64,000 nt of DNA, taken from positions 3,472,001-3,536,000 of the forward strand of contig NZ_JAIHLP010000002.1 of NCBI RefSeq assembly GCF_020009625.1, given 5' to 3'. The notes under the pieces are model-generated. The model worked only from the letters and a program-made list of their open reading frames with translations, was not told where the DNA came from and did not search any database. The position numbers were made by a program, and so were the translations under genes. Each line of letters starts with the position of its first letter. The stretch's first letter is position 1. This document shows, in pieces, positions 8,690-17,313 of this stretch. Origin of the DNA: Leifsonia poae (lineage in GTDB: Bacteria; Actinomycetota; Actinomycetes; Actinomycetales; Microbacteriaceae).

Positions 8690-10129
8690 ATGCAGTTCTA
8701 TGGAACGTCCCCGCGACACGACCTCACATACTCGGACGTCTTCCTCGTCCCCTCCCGATCGTCGGTGACGAGCCGATTGGATGTGTCGCTCGCACCGGAC
8801 GACGGCACGGGGGCGACCATCCCGATCGTGTCGGCGAACATGAACTCCGTGACCGGGAAGCGACTCGCGGCGACGCTCGCGCGCCGCGGCGGCCTCGGTG
8901 TTCTGCCCCAGGACATGCACCTGCAGGACCTCGACGACGCGATCCGCTGGGTGAAGGCGCAACCGGTGGCGTTCGACACCCCGTATGTGCTCGGTCCCGA
9001 CCAGACTGTGGCGGACGCGCTGCGCCGTGTGCCCGCCGTCGAGGGGCACGGCATCGTCATCCACGACGAGACCGGGCGCTACCTCGGCTGTCTGGCCGCC
9101 TCCCAGCTGGGTTCCGCCCTCCCGGATGCGCGGCTCGGCGACTTGCTGCACGGCGCGCTCACCTCGCTCGATGCCGAGGACATCCCCGACGGCCGTGCGG
9201 CCTTCGACGTTATGGATGCGGCTGGCCTCGATTTCGCCCCGGTGCTCGATCACGGCAAGCTCGTCGGCACGCTGAGCAAGCGCAGCGCCCTGCGCTCCAC
9301 CATCTACCGGCCAGCCGTCGACGCACACGGGCGCCTGCGGGTGGCCGCCGCCGTCGGAATCAACGGCGATGTGGCCGGCAAAGCCAAGGCGCTCGCCGCG
9401 GCCGGCGTCGACGTGCTCGTCATCGACACCGCACACGGCGACCAGGACGGCATGCTCGCCGCCATCCGAACGGTGAAAGAGCTCGCGCTCGGGCTCCCGA
9501 TCGTGGCCGGCAACGTCGTGACCGATCGGGCCGTGCGCGACCTCGTGGACGCCGGCGCCGACATCCTCAAAGTGGGTGTCGGACCGGGCGCGATGTGCAC
9601 GACGCGCATGATGACGGCCGTCGGACGGCCGCAGTTCTCCGCGGTGCTCGAGACCTCGGCCGCTGCGCGGGAGCTCGGCGCCCACGTCTGGGCGGACGGC
9701 GGAGTGCGTTACCCGCGTGACGTCGCGCTCGCGCTCGCCGCCGGCGGCGCCTCCGTGATGATCGGCTCCTGGTTCGCGGGCACGGTGGAGGCTCCCGGGC
9801 TGCTCGACACGGATGCGAACGGCGCGCTCTACAAAGAGAGCTGGGGAATGGCGAGCACCAAAGCGGTGAAGGGCCGTTTCGAACGGCTCGACGCCTACGA
9901 GCTCGCGCGCAAGACGCTCTTCGCTGAGGGCATCTCCAGTTCGCGCATCTACCTCGACCCGCTGCGCCCCTCGGTGGAGGATCTGCTCGACATGATCACC
10001 ACCGGGCTGCGCAGCTCGTTCACCTATGCCGGTGCCCGCTCGGTGCCGGAGTTCCACGACAGGGCACTGGTCGGCATCCAATCGGCCGCCGGGTATGAGG
10101 AAGGCAAGGCGCTCCCCGTCTCCTGGTAG
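8690..10129 (+). CDS. guaB1: GuaB1-family GMP reductase / IMP dehydrogenase-related protein
   Basis: The 479-aa protein has the (beta/alpha)8 IMPDH/GMPR fold with a CBS pair inserted at about 95-210. The catalytic loop is GVGPGAMCTTRMMTAVGRPQ with Cys303. The N-terminus (YSDVFLVPSRSSVTSRLDVS) and the inserted CBS region match the mycobacterial GuaB1 group, which is reported to act as GMP reductase (GMP to IMP) in purine salvage rather than as IMP dehydrogenase. The start ATG 8690 gives MQFYGTSPRHDLTYSDV and may be leaderless. It is divergent from kgd and monocistronic. Many databases would call it IMPDH-related; I prefer GMP reductase from family knowledge. Confidence 0.9.
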   Translation: MQFYGTSPRHDLTYSDVFLVPSRSSVTSRLDVSLAPDDGTGATIPIVSANMNSVTGKRLAATLARRGGLGVLPQDMHLQDLDDAIRWVKAQPVAFDTPYVLGPDQTVADALRRVPAVEGHGIVIHDETGRYLGCLAASQLGSALPDARLGDLLHGALTSLDAEDIPDGRAAFDVMDAAGLDFAPVLDHGKLVGTLSKRSALRSTIYRPAVDAHGRLRVAAAVGINGDVAGKAKALAAAGVDVLVIDTAHGDQDGMLAAIRTVKELALGLPIVAGNVVTDRAVRDLVDAGADILKVGVGPGAMCTTRMMTAVGRPQFSAVLETSAAARELGAHVWADGGVRYPRDVALALAAGGASVMIGSWFAGTVEAPGLLDTDANGALYKESWGMASTKAVKGRFERLDAYELARKTLFAEGISSSRIYLDPLRPSVEDLLDMITTGLRSSFTYAGARSVPEFHDRALVGIQSAAGYEEGKALPVSW

Positions 10130-10200
10130 CGTGAACGCTGCCTCGGCAGGAACCTGTCGCGCGTCGGTCGGCATTCAGGGAGCACAGCGCGAGCGGGCGG

Positions 10201-10206
10201 TATAGT
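10201..10206 (+). promoter_or_regulatory. -10 element upstream of the CNNM operon
   Basis: TATAGT is a near-consensus -10 hexamer, 10 nt before the ATG at 10217 of a short upstream ORF. A transcript from here would have a 5' leader of only a few nucleotides and carry the upstream ORF ahead of the transporter gene. No clear -35 is visible. Confidence 0.5.
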
Positions 10207-10216
10207 TGGCGGGGAA

Positions 10217-10306
10217 ATGGACGACCCTCCTTCTGCTGCCAGCCCATTCCTTCGCGCTCTCGAGCACGCCACCCCTGAGGTCAGGGGTGATCGCCGTGGC
10301 CTTTGA
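10217..10306 (+). CDS. Candidate 29-aa leader peptide overlapping the CNNM gene start
   Basis: This short ORF begins MDDPPSAASPFL and ends RGDRRGL with TGA at 10304-10306. It starts just after a TATAGT -10 element and runs over the proposed GTG start (10287) of the downstream CNNM/CorC gene in another frame. An N-terminus dense in Asp and Pro resembles leader peptides, such as enterobacterial MgtL, that destabilise ribosomes at low magnesium. The downstream gene belongs to a magnesium transport family. The ORF and overlap are seen; the sensing role is inference and the ORF could be chance. Confidence 0.4.
   Translation: MDDPPSAASPFLRALEHATPEVRGDRRGL
10270..10289 (+). promoter_or_regulatory. 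Perfect inverted repeat over the CNNM ribosome-binding site
   Basis: CACCCCTGA and TCAGGGGTG are perfect 9-nt complements separated by GG. The repeat covers the GAGG ribosome-binding site and the GTG at 10287. The 2-nt centre is too tight for a full RNA hairpin, but a partly opened stem could mask the site; as DNA it could be an operator. It lies inside the short upstream ORF. Confidence 0.5.
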
Positions 10307-11618
10307 GTGGATCATGCTCGGTGTCGGCCTGCTGCTGACGGTGGGCACGGGCCTCTTCGTTGCCAGTGAGTTCGCGCTCGTCAACCTCGATCGGGGCGAC
10401 CTCGAGGCGCGCCGGGCGCGCGGCGAGACGCGGCTGACCATGACGATCGCCGCCCTGAAGATCACCTCGACGCACCTGTCGAGTGCACAGCTGGGCATCA
10501 CCCTGACGACGCTGCTCACCGGGTACACGATGGAGCCGGCCATCAGCACGCTGCTCGCCGGCCCGCTCACTGCGCTCGGCATCCCGGACGGGGCGGTCGC
10601 GCCGATCGCAACGACCATCGCCATCGTGGTGGCGACGCTGCTGTCGATGATCCTCGGCGAGCTGGTTCCGAAGAACTTCGCCCTCGCCCTGCCGATCGCG
10701 ACGGCCAAGCTCGTCATCCCGTTCCAGACCGCGTTCACGACGGTGTTCAAACCGTTCATCTCGCTGCTCAACGGCACCGCCAACGGCATCCTGCGGCTGG
10801 TCGGCATCGAGCCGAAGGAGGAGCTCTCCGGCGCCCGCACCGCGGAGGAGCTGTCGTCGCTGGTGCGACGCTCGGCCAGCGCCGGCGTGCTCGAAGCCGA
10901 CACCGCCACGCTGCTGAGCCGCACCCTCGCGTTCTCGAACCACACCGCATCCGATGTCATGACCCCGCGGCCCCGCATCGCGAGTGTGCAGCGCGGCGAA
11001 CCTGCACAGGCCGTTCTCGATCTCGCGCGCAGCACCGGTTATTCACGGTTCCCCGTCGTGGACGAGGACGTGGACGATGTGGTCGGTTTCGTGCATGTGA
11101 AGCAGGCCGTCGCGGTACCCCGGGCGCGCCGGGGTCGTGTTCCGGTGTCCGCACTGCAGACGGATGCGCTGCGCGTGCCCGAGACGATGCACCTCGACAC
11201 GCTGCTCGGCGAGCTGCGTGGCCGCGGCTACCAGATGGCCGTCGTCGTTGACGAGTATGGGGGGACCTCCGGCCTCGCCACACTCGAAGACCTGGTGGAG
11301 GAGATCGTCGGTGAGGTGTCCGACGAACACGACCGCACCCGCGCCGGCGTCGTGCGCGGGCGCGACTCGCTCACCTTCCCCGGCATTCTGCGCCCCGACG
11401 AACTGCTCGAGCGAGCGGGGGTCACGGTGCCCGAGGAGGGCCCGTACGAGACCGTCGCCGGCTTCCTGATGAACGAACTCGGCCGCCTGCCCGTGGTGGG
11501 CGACGAGGTTCCGATCGAGGGGGGAACCCTGCGCGTCGAACGGCTGGACGGACGGCGGGTGGACCGCATCCGGTACACGCCGGACCCGGAGGTCGAGGGG
11601 ATGGTCGACGATGAGTGA
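10287..11618 (+). CDS. CNNM/CorC (hemolysin C-like, UPF0053) membrane transporter with CBS pair
   Basis: The order is DUF21/CNNM transmembrane domain (about 1-195: several hydrophobic helices, with [16 protein letters not shown] after helix 1 and [13 protein letters not shown]), a CBS pair (about 215-335; [44 protein letters not shown]) and a C-terminal CorC_HlyC domain (about 350-435). Characterised bacterial relatives move Mg2+ (CorC, MpfA), so cation efflux or exchange at the membrane is likely; the hemolysin name is historical. GTG 10287 has GAGG 6 nt upstream; GTG 10296 and ATG 10314 are alternatives. It overlaps the next CNNM gene by 8 nt. Confidence 0.9.
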   Translation: MIAVAFEWIMLGVGLLLTVGTGLFVASEFALVNLDRGDLEARRARGETRLTMTIAALKITSTHLSSAQLGITLTTLLTGYTMEPAISTLLAGPLTALGIPDGAVAPIATTIAIVVATLLSMILGELVPKNFALALPIATAKLVIPFQTAFTTVFKPFISLLNGTANGILRLVGIEPKEELSGARTAEELSSLVRRSASAGVLEADTATLLSRTLAFSNHTASDVMTPRPRIASVQRGEPAQAVLDLARSTGYSRFPVVDEDVDDVVGFVHVKQAVAVPRARRGRVPVSALQTDALRVPETMHLDTLLGELRGRGYQMAVVVDEYGGTSGLATLEDLVEEIVGEVSDEHDRTRAGVVRGRDSLTFPGILRPDELLERAGVTVPEEGPYETVAGFLMNELGRLPVVGDEVPIEGGTLRVERLDGRRVDRIRYTPDPEVEGMVDDE

Positions 11619-12648
11619 CTGGGCGGGAATTCTCTGGCTGGTCGTGCTGCTCGTGATCAACGCCTTCTTCGTCGGCGCCGAGTTCGCCGTGATCTCCGCA
11701 CGGCGCTCGCAGATCGAACCGCTGGCCGAGCGCGGCAAACGCAGCGCCAAGACCGCGCTGTACGCGATGGAGCACGCGACGCTCATGCTCGCGACGACCC
11801 AGCTCGGCATCACGGTGTGCTCGTTGCTGATCCTGAACGTCTCGGAGCCGGCCATCCACCACCTCCTCGAGGGCCCGCTCCACCTGACCGGGCTGCCCGA
11901 GGAGGCCACCGGCACGATCGCGTTCATCGTGACCCTGGTGCTGGTGTCGTTCCTGCACGTGGTGTTCGGCGAGATGGTCCCGAAGAACATCTCCTTCTCG
12001 ATGCCGGACCGGGCGGCCCTGCTGCTCGCGCCGCCGCTGGTCGGCATCGGCCGGGCGGTGCGCCCGATCATCGTGGCGTTGAACGCCTCGGCGAACGCCG
12101 TGCTCCGGCTGTTCCGGGTCGAGCCGAAAGATGAGGCGGCCAGCACATTCACTCTGGACGAGGTAGCGAACATCGTGACCCAGTCCACGCGGGAGGGTGT
12201 GCTCACCGACCGGATCGGTGCGCTCACGGCGGCCTTCGAGTTCACCGAGAAGAAGGTGCACGACGTGGCCCTCGGCCTCGACGCGCTCATCGCGCTGCCC
12301 CCGGCGGCCACACCGGCCGATGTGGAACGCGCGGTGGCGAAGAACGGATTCTCGCGGTACGTCGTGCTCGACGATGCCGGCGAGCCGACGGGCTACCTGC
12401 ACCTCAAAGACGTTCTCGACCTGGAGGAGACCGGGTTCGAGTTGCCGGTGCCGGCCAAGCGCATCCGGCGTCTCGTCACGGTCTTCGCGGGCAGCGACCT
12501 CGAAGACGCGCTGGCGACCATGCGGCGCTCCGGCGTGCACCTCGCCCGCGTCGTCGACGCGGAGGGCGAGACGACGGGTGTGCTGTTCCTTGAAGACATC
12601 ATCGAGGAGCTGGTGGGAGAAGTGCAGGATGCGACGCGCCGGTCGTAG
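11611..12648 (+). CDS. Second CNNM/CorC family membrane protein, lacking the C-terminal CorC_HlyC domain
   Basis: The 345-aa paralogue of the preceding gene has the DUF21/CNNM membrane domain (about 1-190; [36 protein letters not shown]) and a CBS pair (about 205-340; [35 protein letters not shown] end). It stops just after the CBS pair, so it lacks the CorC_HlyC domain present in its neighbour. The 8-nt overlap shows they form one operon. Such unequal pairs are common in actinobacteria and may act as a heterodimer (inference). The stop codon lies inside a 19-nt tandem repeat. Confidence 0.9.
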   Translation: MSDWAGILWLVVLLVINAFFVGAEFAVISARRSQIEPLAERGKRSAKTALYAMEHATLMLATTQLGITVCSLLILNVSEPAIHHLLEGPLHLTGLPEEATGTIAFIVTLVLVSFLHVVFGEMVPKNISFSMPDRAALLLAPPLVGIGRAVRPIIVALNASANAVLRLFRVEPKDEAASTFTLDEVANIVTQSTREGVLTDRIGALTAAFEFTEKKVHDVALGLDALIALPPAATPADVERAVAKNGFSRYVVLDDAGEPTGYLHLKDVLDLEETGFELPVPAKRIRRLVTVFAGSDLEDALATMRRSGVHLARVVDAEGETTGVLFLEDIIEELVGEVQDATRRS

Positions 12649-12675
12649 TTCGACGCAACGGTCGTAGTTCGACGC
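12640..12675 (+). repeat. 19-nt-period direct repeat spanning a stop codon
   Basis: CGGTCGTAGTTCGACGC occurs at 12640-12656 and again at 12659-12675. The first copy contains the TAG stop (12646-12648) of the second CNNM gene. It looks like a recent short tandem duplication. Confidence 0.85.
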
Positions 12676-12709
12676 TGCCCGCGGCGCGACGATTCTGCGC
12701 GTCCGCCGG

Positions 12710-13795
12710 TCAGCGCCAGCGGGCGCGCCGGTACTGCGGCGGCCAGTAGTCCACCGGGACTCCGAGCTCGTGGGCGGCGCGGAGCGCGAAGTGCGGGTCG
12801 CGAAGCAGCTCGCGCGCCAGCATCACGGCATCCGCTTTGCCGCTCTCGACGATCTCGGCCGCCTGCTGCGGCGTGGTGATGAGCCCGACGGCGCTCACCT
12901 CCACCTCGGCGGAAGCGCGCACATGTGCGGCGAAAGGAACCTGGTAGCCCGGTTCGAGCGGGATGCGGATGCCGGCCTGGATTCCGCCGCTGGACACGTC
13001 GAAGAAGTCGGCGCCCGCATCCTGCGCCCACCCGGCCGCCGTCGCCGTCTGCTGCTCGTCCCAGCCGCCCGGGGTCCAGTCGCTGCCGGAGAACCGCACG
13101 AACAGAGCGAGCTCATCTCCGATCTCGTCGCGCACGGCGGCCACCACGCGCAGCAGCAGCCGGGCGCGGTTCTCGAGCGAGCCGCCGTACTCGTCGGTGC
13201 GGTGATTGGCGATGGGCGAGAGGAACTGGTGCAGCAGGTAACCGTGGGCCGCATGCAGCTCGATCACGCGGAAGCCGGCGTCGACCGAACGCCGCGCCGC
13301 GGAACGGAATTCGTCGACGATGCCGTCGATCCCCGCGAGATCGAGCGCGCGGGGCTCGGCCATCGCGCCGAACGCGATCGGTGAGGGGGCGACGGCAGCC
13401 CAGCCGCCCTCGGCCACCGGCACGGAGCCGTCTCCGCGGTCTTCGAACCCCCAGGCGGGCCAGCCGGAGGCCTTGCGCCCGGCATGGGCGAGTTGGATGC
13501 CCGGCACCGCTCCCTGGGACTCGATGAAGGCGACGACGGGCCTCCATGCGTCCCGTTGCTCGTCGGTGTAGATGCCGGTGTCGCGCGGGGAGATGCGGCC
13601 CTCGGCATTCACTGCGGTGGCCTCGGTGAAGACGAGGCCGCTGCCGCCGACGGCGAACGAGCCCAGGTGAACGAGCTGCCAGGTCTGCGGCACACCGGAC
13701 TCGTCGAGCACGGAGTACTGGCACATCGGCGAGGTCCAGATGCGGTTGCGCAGGGTGACACCGCGGAGGGTGAGGGGATCGAAGAGGGTGGGCAT
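12710..13795 (-). CDS. NADH:flavin oxidoreductase, old yellow enzyme family (YqjM-like)
   Basis: This is an FMN ene-reductase of the YqjM class, expected to reduce activated C=C bonds with NAD(P)H. The 361-aa TIM barrel starts with the canonical FDPLTLRGVTLRNRIWTSPM followed by Cys and QYS. It continues with QLAHAGRKAS, the catalytic HAAHGYLLHQFLSPIANHRT (His pair for substrate binding) and RARLLLRVVAAVRDEIG, and ends in DAVMLARELLRDPHFALRAA. The physiological substrate is unknown. ATG 13795 has AGGA 6 nt upstream. Gene order to the HAD hydrolase upstream (65-nt gap, same strand) suggests possible co-transcription. Confidence 0.93.
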   Translation of the reverse strand: MPTLFDPLTLRGVTLRNRIWTSPMCQYSVLDESGVPQTWQLVHLGSFAVGGSGLVFTEATAVNAEGRISPRDTGIYTDEQRDAWRPVVAFIESQGAVPGIQLAHAGRKASGWPAWGFEDRGDGSVPVAEGGWAAVAPSPIAFGAMAEPRALDLAGIDGIVDEFRSAARRSVDAGFRVIELHAAHGYLLHQFLSPIANHRTDEYGGSLENRARLLLRVVAAVRDEIGDELALFVRFSGSDWTPGGWDEQQTATAAGWAQDAGADFFDVSSGGIQAGIRIPLEPGYQVPFAAHVRASAEVEVSAVGLITTPQQAAEIVESGKADAVMLARELLRDPHFALRAAHELGVPVDYWPPQYRRARWR

Positions 13796-13859
13796 GGGGG
13801 TTCCTGTGGTCTTTGTCGTGGCGGGGCCGCCTGCGGAGCGCGAACGCGATCCCTCATTC

Positions 13860-14477
13860 TCAAGCCGCGAGCGACTCCAGATATGCCCGCAGGTCGGCTG
13901 CGGTGGTGAAGACGTGCCCGGCGATGCCGAGATTCTCGGCACCGCGCACATTCACCTCTTTGTTGTCGATGAACACCATGCGCTCGGCGGGGATGCCCAG
14001 TTCGGCGAGCACGACTTCGAAGATGTCGGCGCTCGGCTTGACGATGCCGAGCTCGCCGCTGACGAAGACCTGCTCGAAGAGGTCGCCGAGCATGCCGTGC
14101 CGGAAGTAGGAGCCGAAGTCGCGGCCCGCGTTGGAGAGCAGAGCCATGCGGGTTCCGCCCTGCTGCAGGTCGATGAGCACGTCGAGGGTGTCGTGGTCGA
14201 TGCTCAGCCAGCTGCGGAAGTCGGCGAGCCAGAGCCGATGCACTGTGGCGTCTCCCCACTGCTCACCCAGCTCCCGCTCGATGCGATGCCAGTAGTCCTG
14301 GATGCTCAAGGTGCCCTGGTCGAGCGCATCGCGGTGGCGCCAGTACGCCGGCCAGAAGACATCGGCCTCCCCGCCGGCGAGCTCGGCCAACTGCGCCCGG
14401 TCGGCCGAGCTCGGGGTGACCGAGATGACTTCGCCGTAGTCGAAGACGACAACCTTGCCGGGGATGCTGATGCCCAT
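13860..14477 (-). CDS. HAD-superfamily phosphatase, YihX-like
   Basis: The 205-aa HAD-IA hydrolase carries motif I VVFDYGEVI, motif II MALLSNA, motif III lysine in LGIVKPSADIF and motif IV MVFIDNKEVNV. Motif I is DxG, not DxD, as in the YihX sugar-phosphate phosphatase group, so hydrolysis of a small phosphomonoester in the cytoplasm is likely; the substrate is unknown. ATG 14477 is preceded by a purine-rich AAAGAGG. It is divergent from nnrD, whose start lies 73 nt away. Confidence 0.85.
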   Translation of the reverse strand: MGISIPGKVVVFDYGEVISVTPSSADRAQLAELAGGEADVFWPAYWRHRDALDQGTLSIQDYWHRIERELGEQWGDATVHRLWLADFRSWLSIDHDTLDVLIDLQQGGTRMALLSNAGRDFGSYFRHGMLGDLFEQVFVSGELGIVKPSADIFEVVLAELGIPAERMVFIDNKEVNVRGAENLGIAGHVFTTAADLRAYLESLAA

Positions 14478-14550
14478 GCTTCCGACCTCTTTCCTTGCTT
14501 TTCAACCTATCGTGAATGCAGAGCGACAGAATCGGCGGAGCGGAGAAGCT

Positions 14551-15402
14551 GTGGAGAACTGGCAGAGATGGACGGCGGGGGACACGGCGCGCTGGATCGC
14601 GGTGCCCGGCGACGATGACGACAAGTATTCGCGGGGCGTGCTCGGGGTGGTCACCGGCTCTGAGCTCTACCCGGGGGCGGCCGTACTCGGGGTCGAGGCC
14701 GCCGCGCGCACCGGGCTCGGCATGGTGCGCTACCGCGGCGGCTCCCGGGCCGCGGACCTCGTGCTGCAGCGCCGGCCCGAGGTCGTCACTGCGGCCGGCC
14801 GGGTGCAGGCCTGGCTGATCGGGTCGGGCATGGACGCCGCCGCCCGTCCGCGGGAGGACACCGCCCGGCTCCGCGCCGCGCTGCGTGACGGCGTGCCCAC
14901 CGCCATCGACGCCGGTGCTCTCGACCTCGTGCGCGCGGCGACAGGACCCGTCGTGATCACCCCGCACTTCCGTGAGCTGGCCGCTGTGCTCGCCGCCTCT
15001 GCCGACGACGACACGGATGCGGTGACCGCCGCCGAGATCGCTGCCGACCCGGGTGAGTGGGCGGCCCGGGCCAGTCGCAGTCTGAATGTGACTGTGCTTC
15101 TCAAAGGGCACACCACGTTCGTGGCGGGGGCAGACGGCTCCCGCTTCGCCGTGACCGCCGGTCCGGCGTGGCTCGCAACGGCCGGGAGCGGGGACATTCT
15201 CGGCGGCGTCCTCGGCGCGCTGCTTGCGACGCACGCGGACGCGATTGCCCGCGGGGACGCATCCGTGCTGCCGTCCCTGGCCGCCGCGGCCGCATTCGTG
15301 CACGGGCGGGCGGGGGATCGGGCCTCAGGTGGCGGACCGATCGCGGCACTCGACATCGCCGACGCCGTGCCCGGCGTCGTTCGCGAGCTCCTCGCCCACT
15401 GA
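14551..15402 (+). CDS. nnrD: ADP/ATP-dependent NAD(P)H-hydrate dehydratase
   Basis: NnrD repairs hydrated NAD(P)H by nucleotide-dependent dehydration. The 283-aa ribokinase-fold protein has KYSRGVLGVVTGS near the N-terminus (the family KxxxG motif), LIGSGM, ITPHFRELAAVL, VLLKGHTTFV and the nucleotide site AGSGDILGGVLGALLA. The NnrE epimerase half that is fused in many bacteria is absent, so NnrE must be encoded elsewhere. GTG 14551 is chosen because GGAG lies 5 nt upstream. The frame stays open further upstream (ATG 14455), but that part overlaps the divergent HAD gene start and looks unrelated. Confidence 0.9.
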   Translation: MENWQRWTAGDTARWIAVPGDDDDKYSRGVLGVVTGSELYPGAAVLGVEAAARTGLGMVRYRGGSRAADLVLQRRPEVVTAAGRVQAWLIGSGMDAAARPREDTARLRAALRDGVPTAIDAGALDLVRAATGPVVITPHFRELAAVLAASADDDTDAVTAAEIAADPGEWAARASRSLNVTVLLKGHTTFVAGADGSRFAVTAGPAWLATAGSGDILGGVLGALLATHADAIARGDASVLPSLAAAAAFVHGRAGDRASGGGPIAALDIADAVPGVVRELLAH

Positions 15403-15470
15403 GGCTCCGCACAATCGATGGCGGCATGAGCGGAAGGAACGCGGAGGCCCGACCGGTACGATGGGCGACT

Positions 15471-16808
15471 ATGGGGAACGAACCGGCACCGCTCCCGGCG
15501 CCGGCGACCGCGAACGGTGCCCGCCGTCTCGCCGCCCATCCGCTCACCCTCTGGATCGCGTTCCTGCTCGTCCACCTCATCCTCGGGTGGCTCGCCCTCA
15601 ACGCCAGCGGAATGCCTCTCGGCGACGTTTTCCTGGTGTACAAGCCGTGGGCGCAGCTGGCCGCGCAGGGCTCGGTCGTCGGCATCCAGACCGATTGGGT
15701 GTACCCGTTCGGTGCGTTGGTCCCGATCATGCTGCCGCTGCTGTTCGGCGCCGACAACTACACGGGCGGGTGGCTGACCCTGGTGCTGCTGCTCGACGCC
15801 GGCGCCTTCGCGGTAATGATCGTCGGCCGCGACCGGCGGCGGGTCGCTGCGGCGTGGTGGTGGCTCGCCTTCCTGCTGCTGCTCGGACCGATCGCCGTCG
15901 CGCGGTTGGACTCGGTCTCGACCGCGCTCGTGATCGTCGGGCTGCTGTGGCTGACCTACCACGAGAAGGTCGCGGTGACCGTTCTCGCAATCGCCACCTG
16001 GATCAAGGTCTGGCCGGCCGCCGTGATCGCGGCAGCCGTCGTCGTGTTCCGCACGCGCTGGCACATCGTCGCGGTCGCCGCCGTGACGAGTCTGGTACTC
16101 GTGATCGTCGCGCTCACTTTCGGTTCCGGGATGCACGTGTTCAGCTTCATCACGATGCAGACCGGGCGCGGGCTGCAGATCGAGGCGCCCGTGAGCACGA
16201 TCTGGATGTGGCAGGCCGCGCTCGGAGTGCCGGGGGCGTTCGTCTACTACGACCGCGACATCCTCACATTCCAGGTGACCGGCGAGGGGAGTACGACCGC
16301 CGGGAGTCTGATGAACCCGCTGCTCGTCGTGAGCGTCGTCGTCGTGCTGCTGATCGGAATCCGCGCCGTTCACCGCGGCATCCCGGTGACCCGGTTGCTC
16401 CCGCAGCTCAGTCTTGCCCTCGTGACCGCGTTCATCGCGTTCAACAAAGTCGGGTCGCCGCAGTACGTGACCTGGCTCGCCGCGCCGGTCATCATCGGTC
16501 TCGTGTACCAGGGGCGCGGCTTTCGCACACCGGCCATCCTGGTCTCGGTGACGGCGGGGCTCACCCAGCTGATCTATCCCTACCTCTACGACTCGCTGTT
16601 GGCCGCGCAACCCGGAATGGTGGTCGTGCTGACCGTGCGCAACCTGCTGTTCTTCGTGATCCTCGGCTGGGCGGTGACCGCGCTGCTGCGCACGCCATCG
16701 CCGGCGGAAACGGCGACCGACTCCTTCCCGCTGAAAGTCTGGCCGTTCCGGGAACAGGCGGTCGAGCCCATCTCCGACGAACCGGAAGGTGTCGCGGCCG
16801 AGCGCTGA
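15471..16808 (+). CDS. Polytopic membrane protein, GT87/DUF2029-like glycosyltransferase
   Basis: The 445-aa protein has about 10-12 predicted transmembrane helices and loop patterns of the GT-C glycosyltransferase 87/DUF2029 group. Examples are GDVFLVYKPWAQLAAQGSVV and QTDWVYPFGALVPIMLPLLF in the first loop, and FNKVGSPQYVTWLAAPVI late in the protein. Related actinobacterial proteins use polyprenyl-phosphate sugars to extend cell-envelope glycans; that role is inferred here. ATG 15471 is 8 nt after TACGAT, so the mRNA may be nearly leaderless; an in-frame ATG at 15426 is an alternative. The C-terminal 40 residues are soluble and acidic. Confidence 0.75.
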   Translation: MGNEPAPLPAPATANGARRLAAHPLTLWIAFLLVHLILGWLALNASGMPLGDVFLVYKPWAQLAAQGSVVGIQTDWVYPFGALVPIMLPLLFGADNYTGGWLTLVLLLDAGAFAVMIVGRDRRRVAAAWWWLAFLLLLGPIAVARLDSVSTALVIVGLLWLTYHEKVAVTVLAIATWIKVWPAAVIAAAVVVFRTRWHIVAVAAVTSLVLVIVALTFGSGMHVFSFITMQTGRGLQIEAPVSTIWMWQAALGVPGAFVYYDRDILTFQVTGEGSTTAGSLMNPLLVVSVVVVLLIGIRAVHRGIPVTRLLPQLSLALVTAFIAFNKVGSPQYVTWLAAPVIIGLVYQGRGFRTPAILVSVTAGLTQLIYPYLYDSLLAAQPGMVVVLTVRNLLFFVILGWAVTALLRTPSPAETATDSFPLKVWPFREQAVEPISDEPEGVAAER

Positions 16809-16871
16809 CCGCTGAAAGGTGCGCGGAAGGTTCGCGCCTAGGCTGAGGGTGTTCGAAATCGAGGAGGAACG

Positions 16872-17192
16872 ATGCTTGTAGCATTTTCGGTGGCGCCGAG
16901 CGGCGGGCAGAGCGCGGACGCATCCGTTCACGATGCGGTCGCCGCGGCCGTGAAGATCGTGCGCGATTCGGGTCTCCCGAACCGCACGACGTCGATGTTC
17001 ACCGAACTCGAGGGCGAGTGGGACGAGGTCTTCGCCGTCATCAAGCAGGCGACGGATGCGGTGGGCGCGTACGGCACGCGGGTCTCGCTCGTGCTCAAGG
17101 CGGACATCCGGGCGGGCTACTCCGGTGAGCTCGACGCGAAGATCGAACGCCTCGAGAGCGCGATCGAGACCGGCCGCGAAGGCGGCGCGTAG
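16872..17192 (+). CDS. Thiamine-binding protein family (DUF77/MTH1187/YkoF-like)
   Basis: The 106-aa ferredoxin-like protein resembles the DUF77/MTH1187 family. It begins MLVAFSVAPSG with HDAVAAAVKIVRDSGLPNRT and FTELEGEWDEVFAVIKQATD. Related domains bind thiamine or hydroxymethylpyrimidine and usually assemble as tetramers. The start has a strong ribosome-binding site (GAGGAGGAAC just before ATG 16872), in contrast to the many leaderless genes around it. A TAGGCT -10-like hexamer about 30 nt upstream gives a short leader. No thiamine genes or TPP riboswitch are nearby. Confidence 0.82.
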   Translation: MLVAFSVAPSGGQSADASVHDAVAAAVKIVRDSGLPNRTTSMFTELEGEWDEVFAVIKQATDAVGAYGTRVSLVLKADIRAGYSGELDAKIERLESAIETGREGGA

Positions 17193-17234
17193 ACCGGTCG
17201 TGTCGGCGGGGTCGGCCTCATACCCGGCGACGAG

Positions 17235-17248
17235 TCGAAACGATTCGA
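17235..17248 (+). promoter_or_regulatory. Inverted repeat upstream of the MFS exporter
   Basis: TCGAA and TTCGA flank ACGA (17235-17248), directly before a TAGGCT -10 element at 17251-17256. Its position fits a repressor site for the MFS gene, but no regulator gene is adjacent. Confidence 0.4.
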
Positions 17249-17262
17249 TATAGGCTGAGCGA

Positions 17263-17313
17263 ATGATCCCCGTTCGTGACGGGCGCTATGTGGAGCGTCG
17301 CGTTGTCCTCTGA
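17263..17313 (+). CDS. Candidate leaderless 16-aa upstream ORF before the MFS gene
   Basis: ATG 17263 lies exactly 6 nt after TAGGCT and opens a 16-codon ORF (MIPVRDGRYVERRVVL) ending in TGA at 17311-17313. It overlaps the MFS start region in another frame. The -10-to-ATG spacing is the same as at several real leaderless genes here, so translation is plausible. Function, if any, may be coupling or attenuation. Confidence 0.35.
   Translation: MIPVRDGRYVERRVVL

Noticed and set aside
5956..9720. A very long open frame on the plus strand (over 1200 codons) antisense to kgd
   Set aside because: It mirrors kgd in a GC-rich codon phase, has no domain I recognise, and kgd on the other strand is unmistakable.
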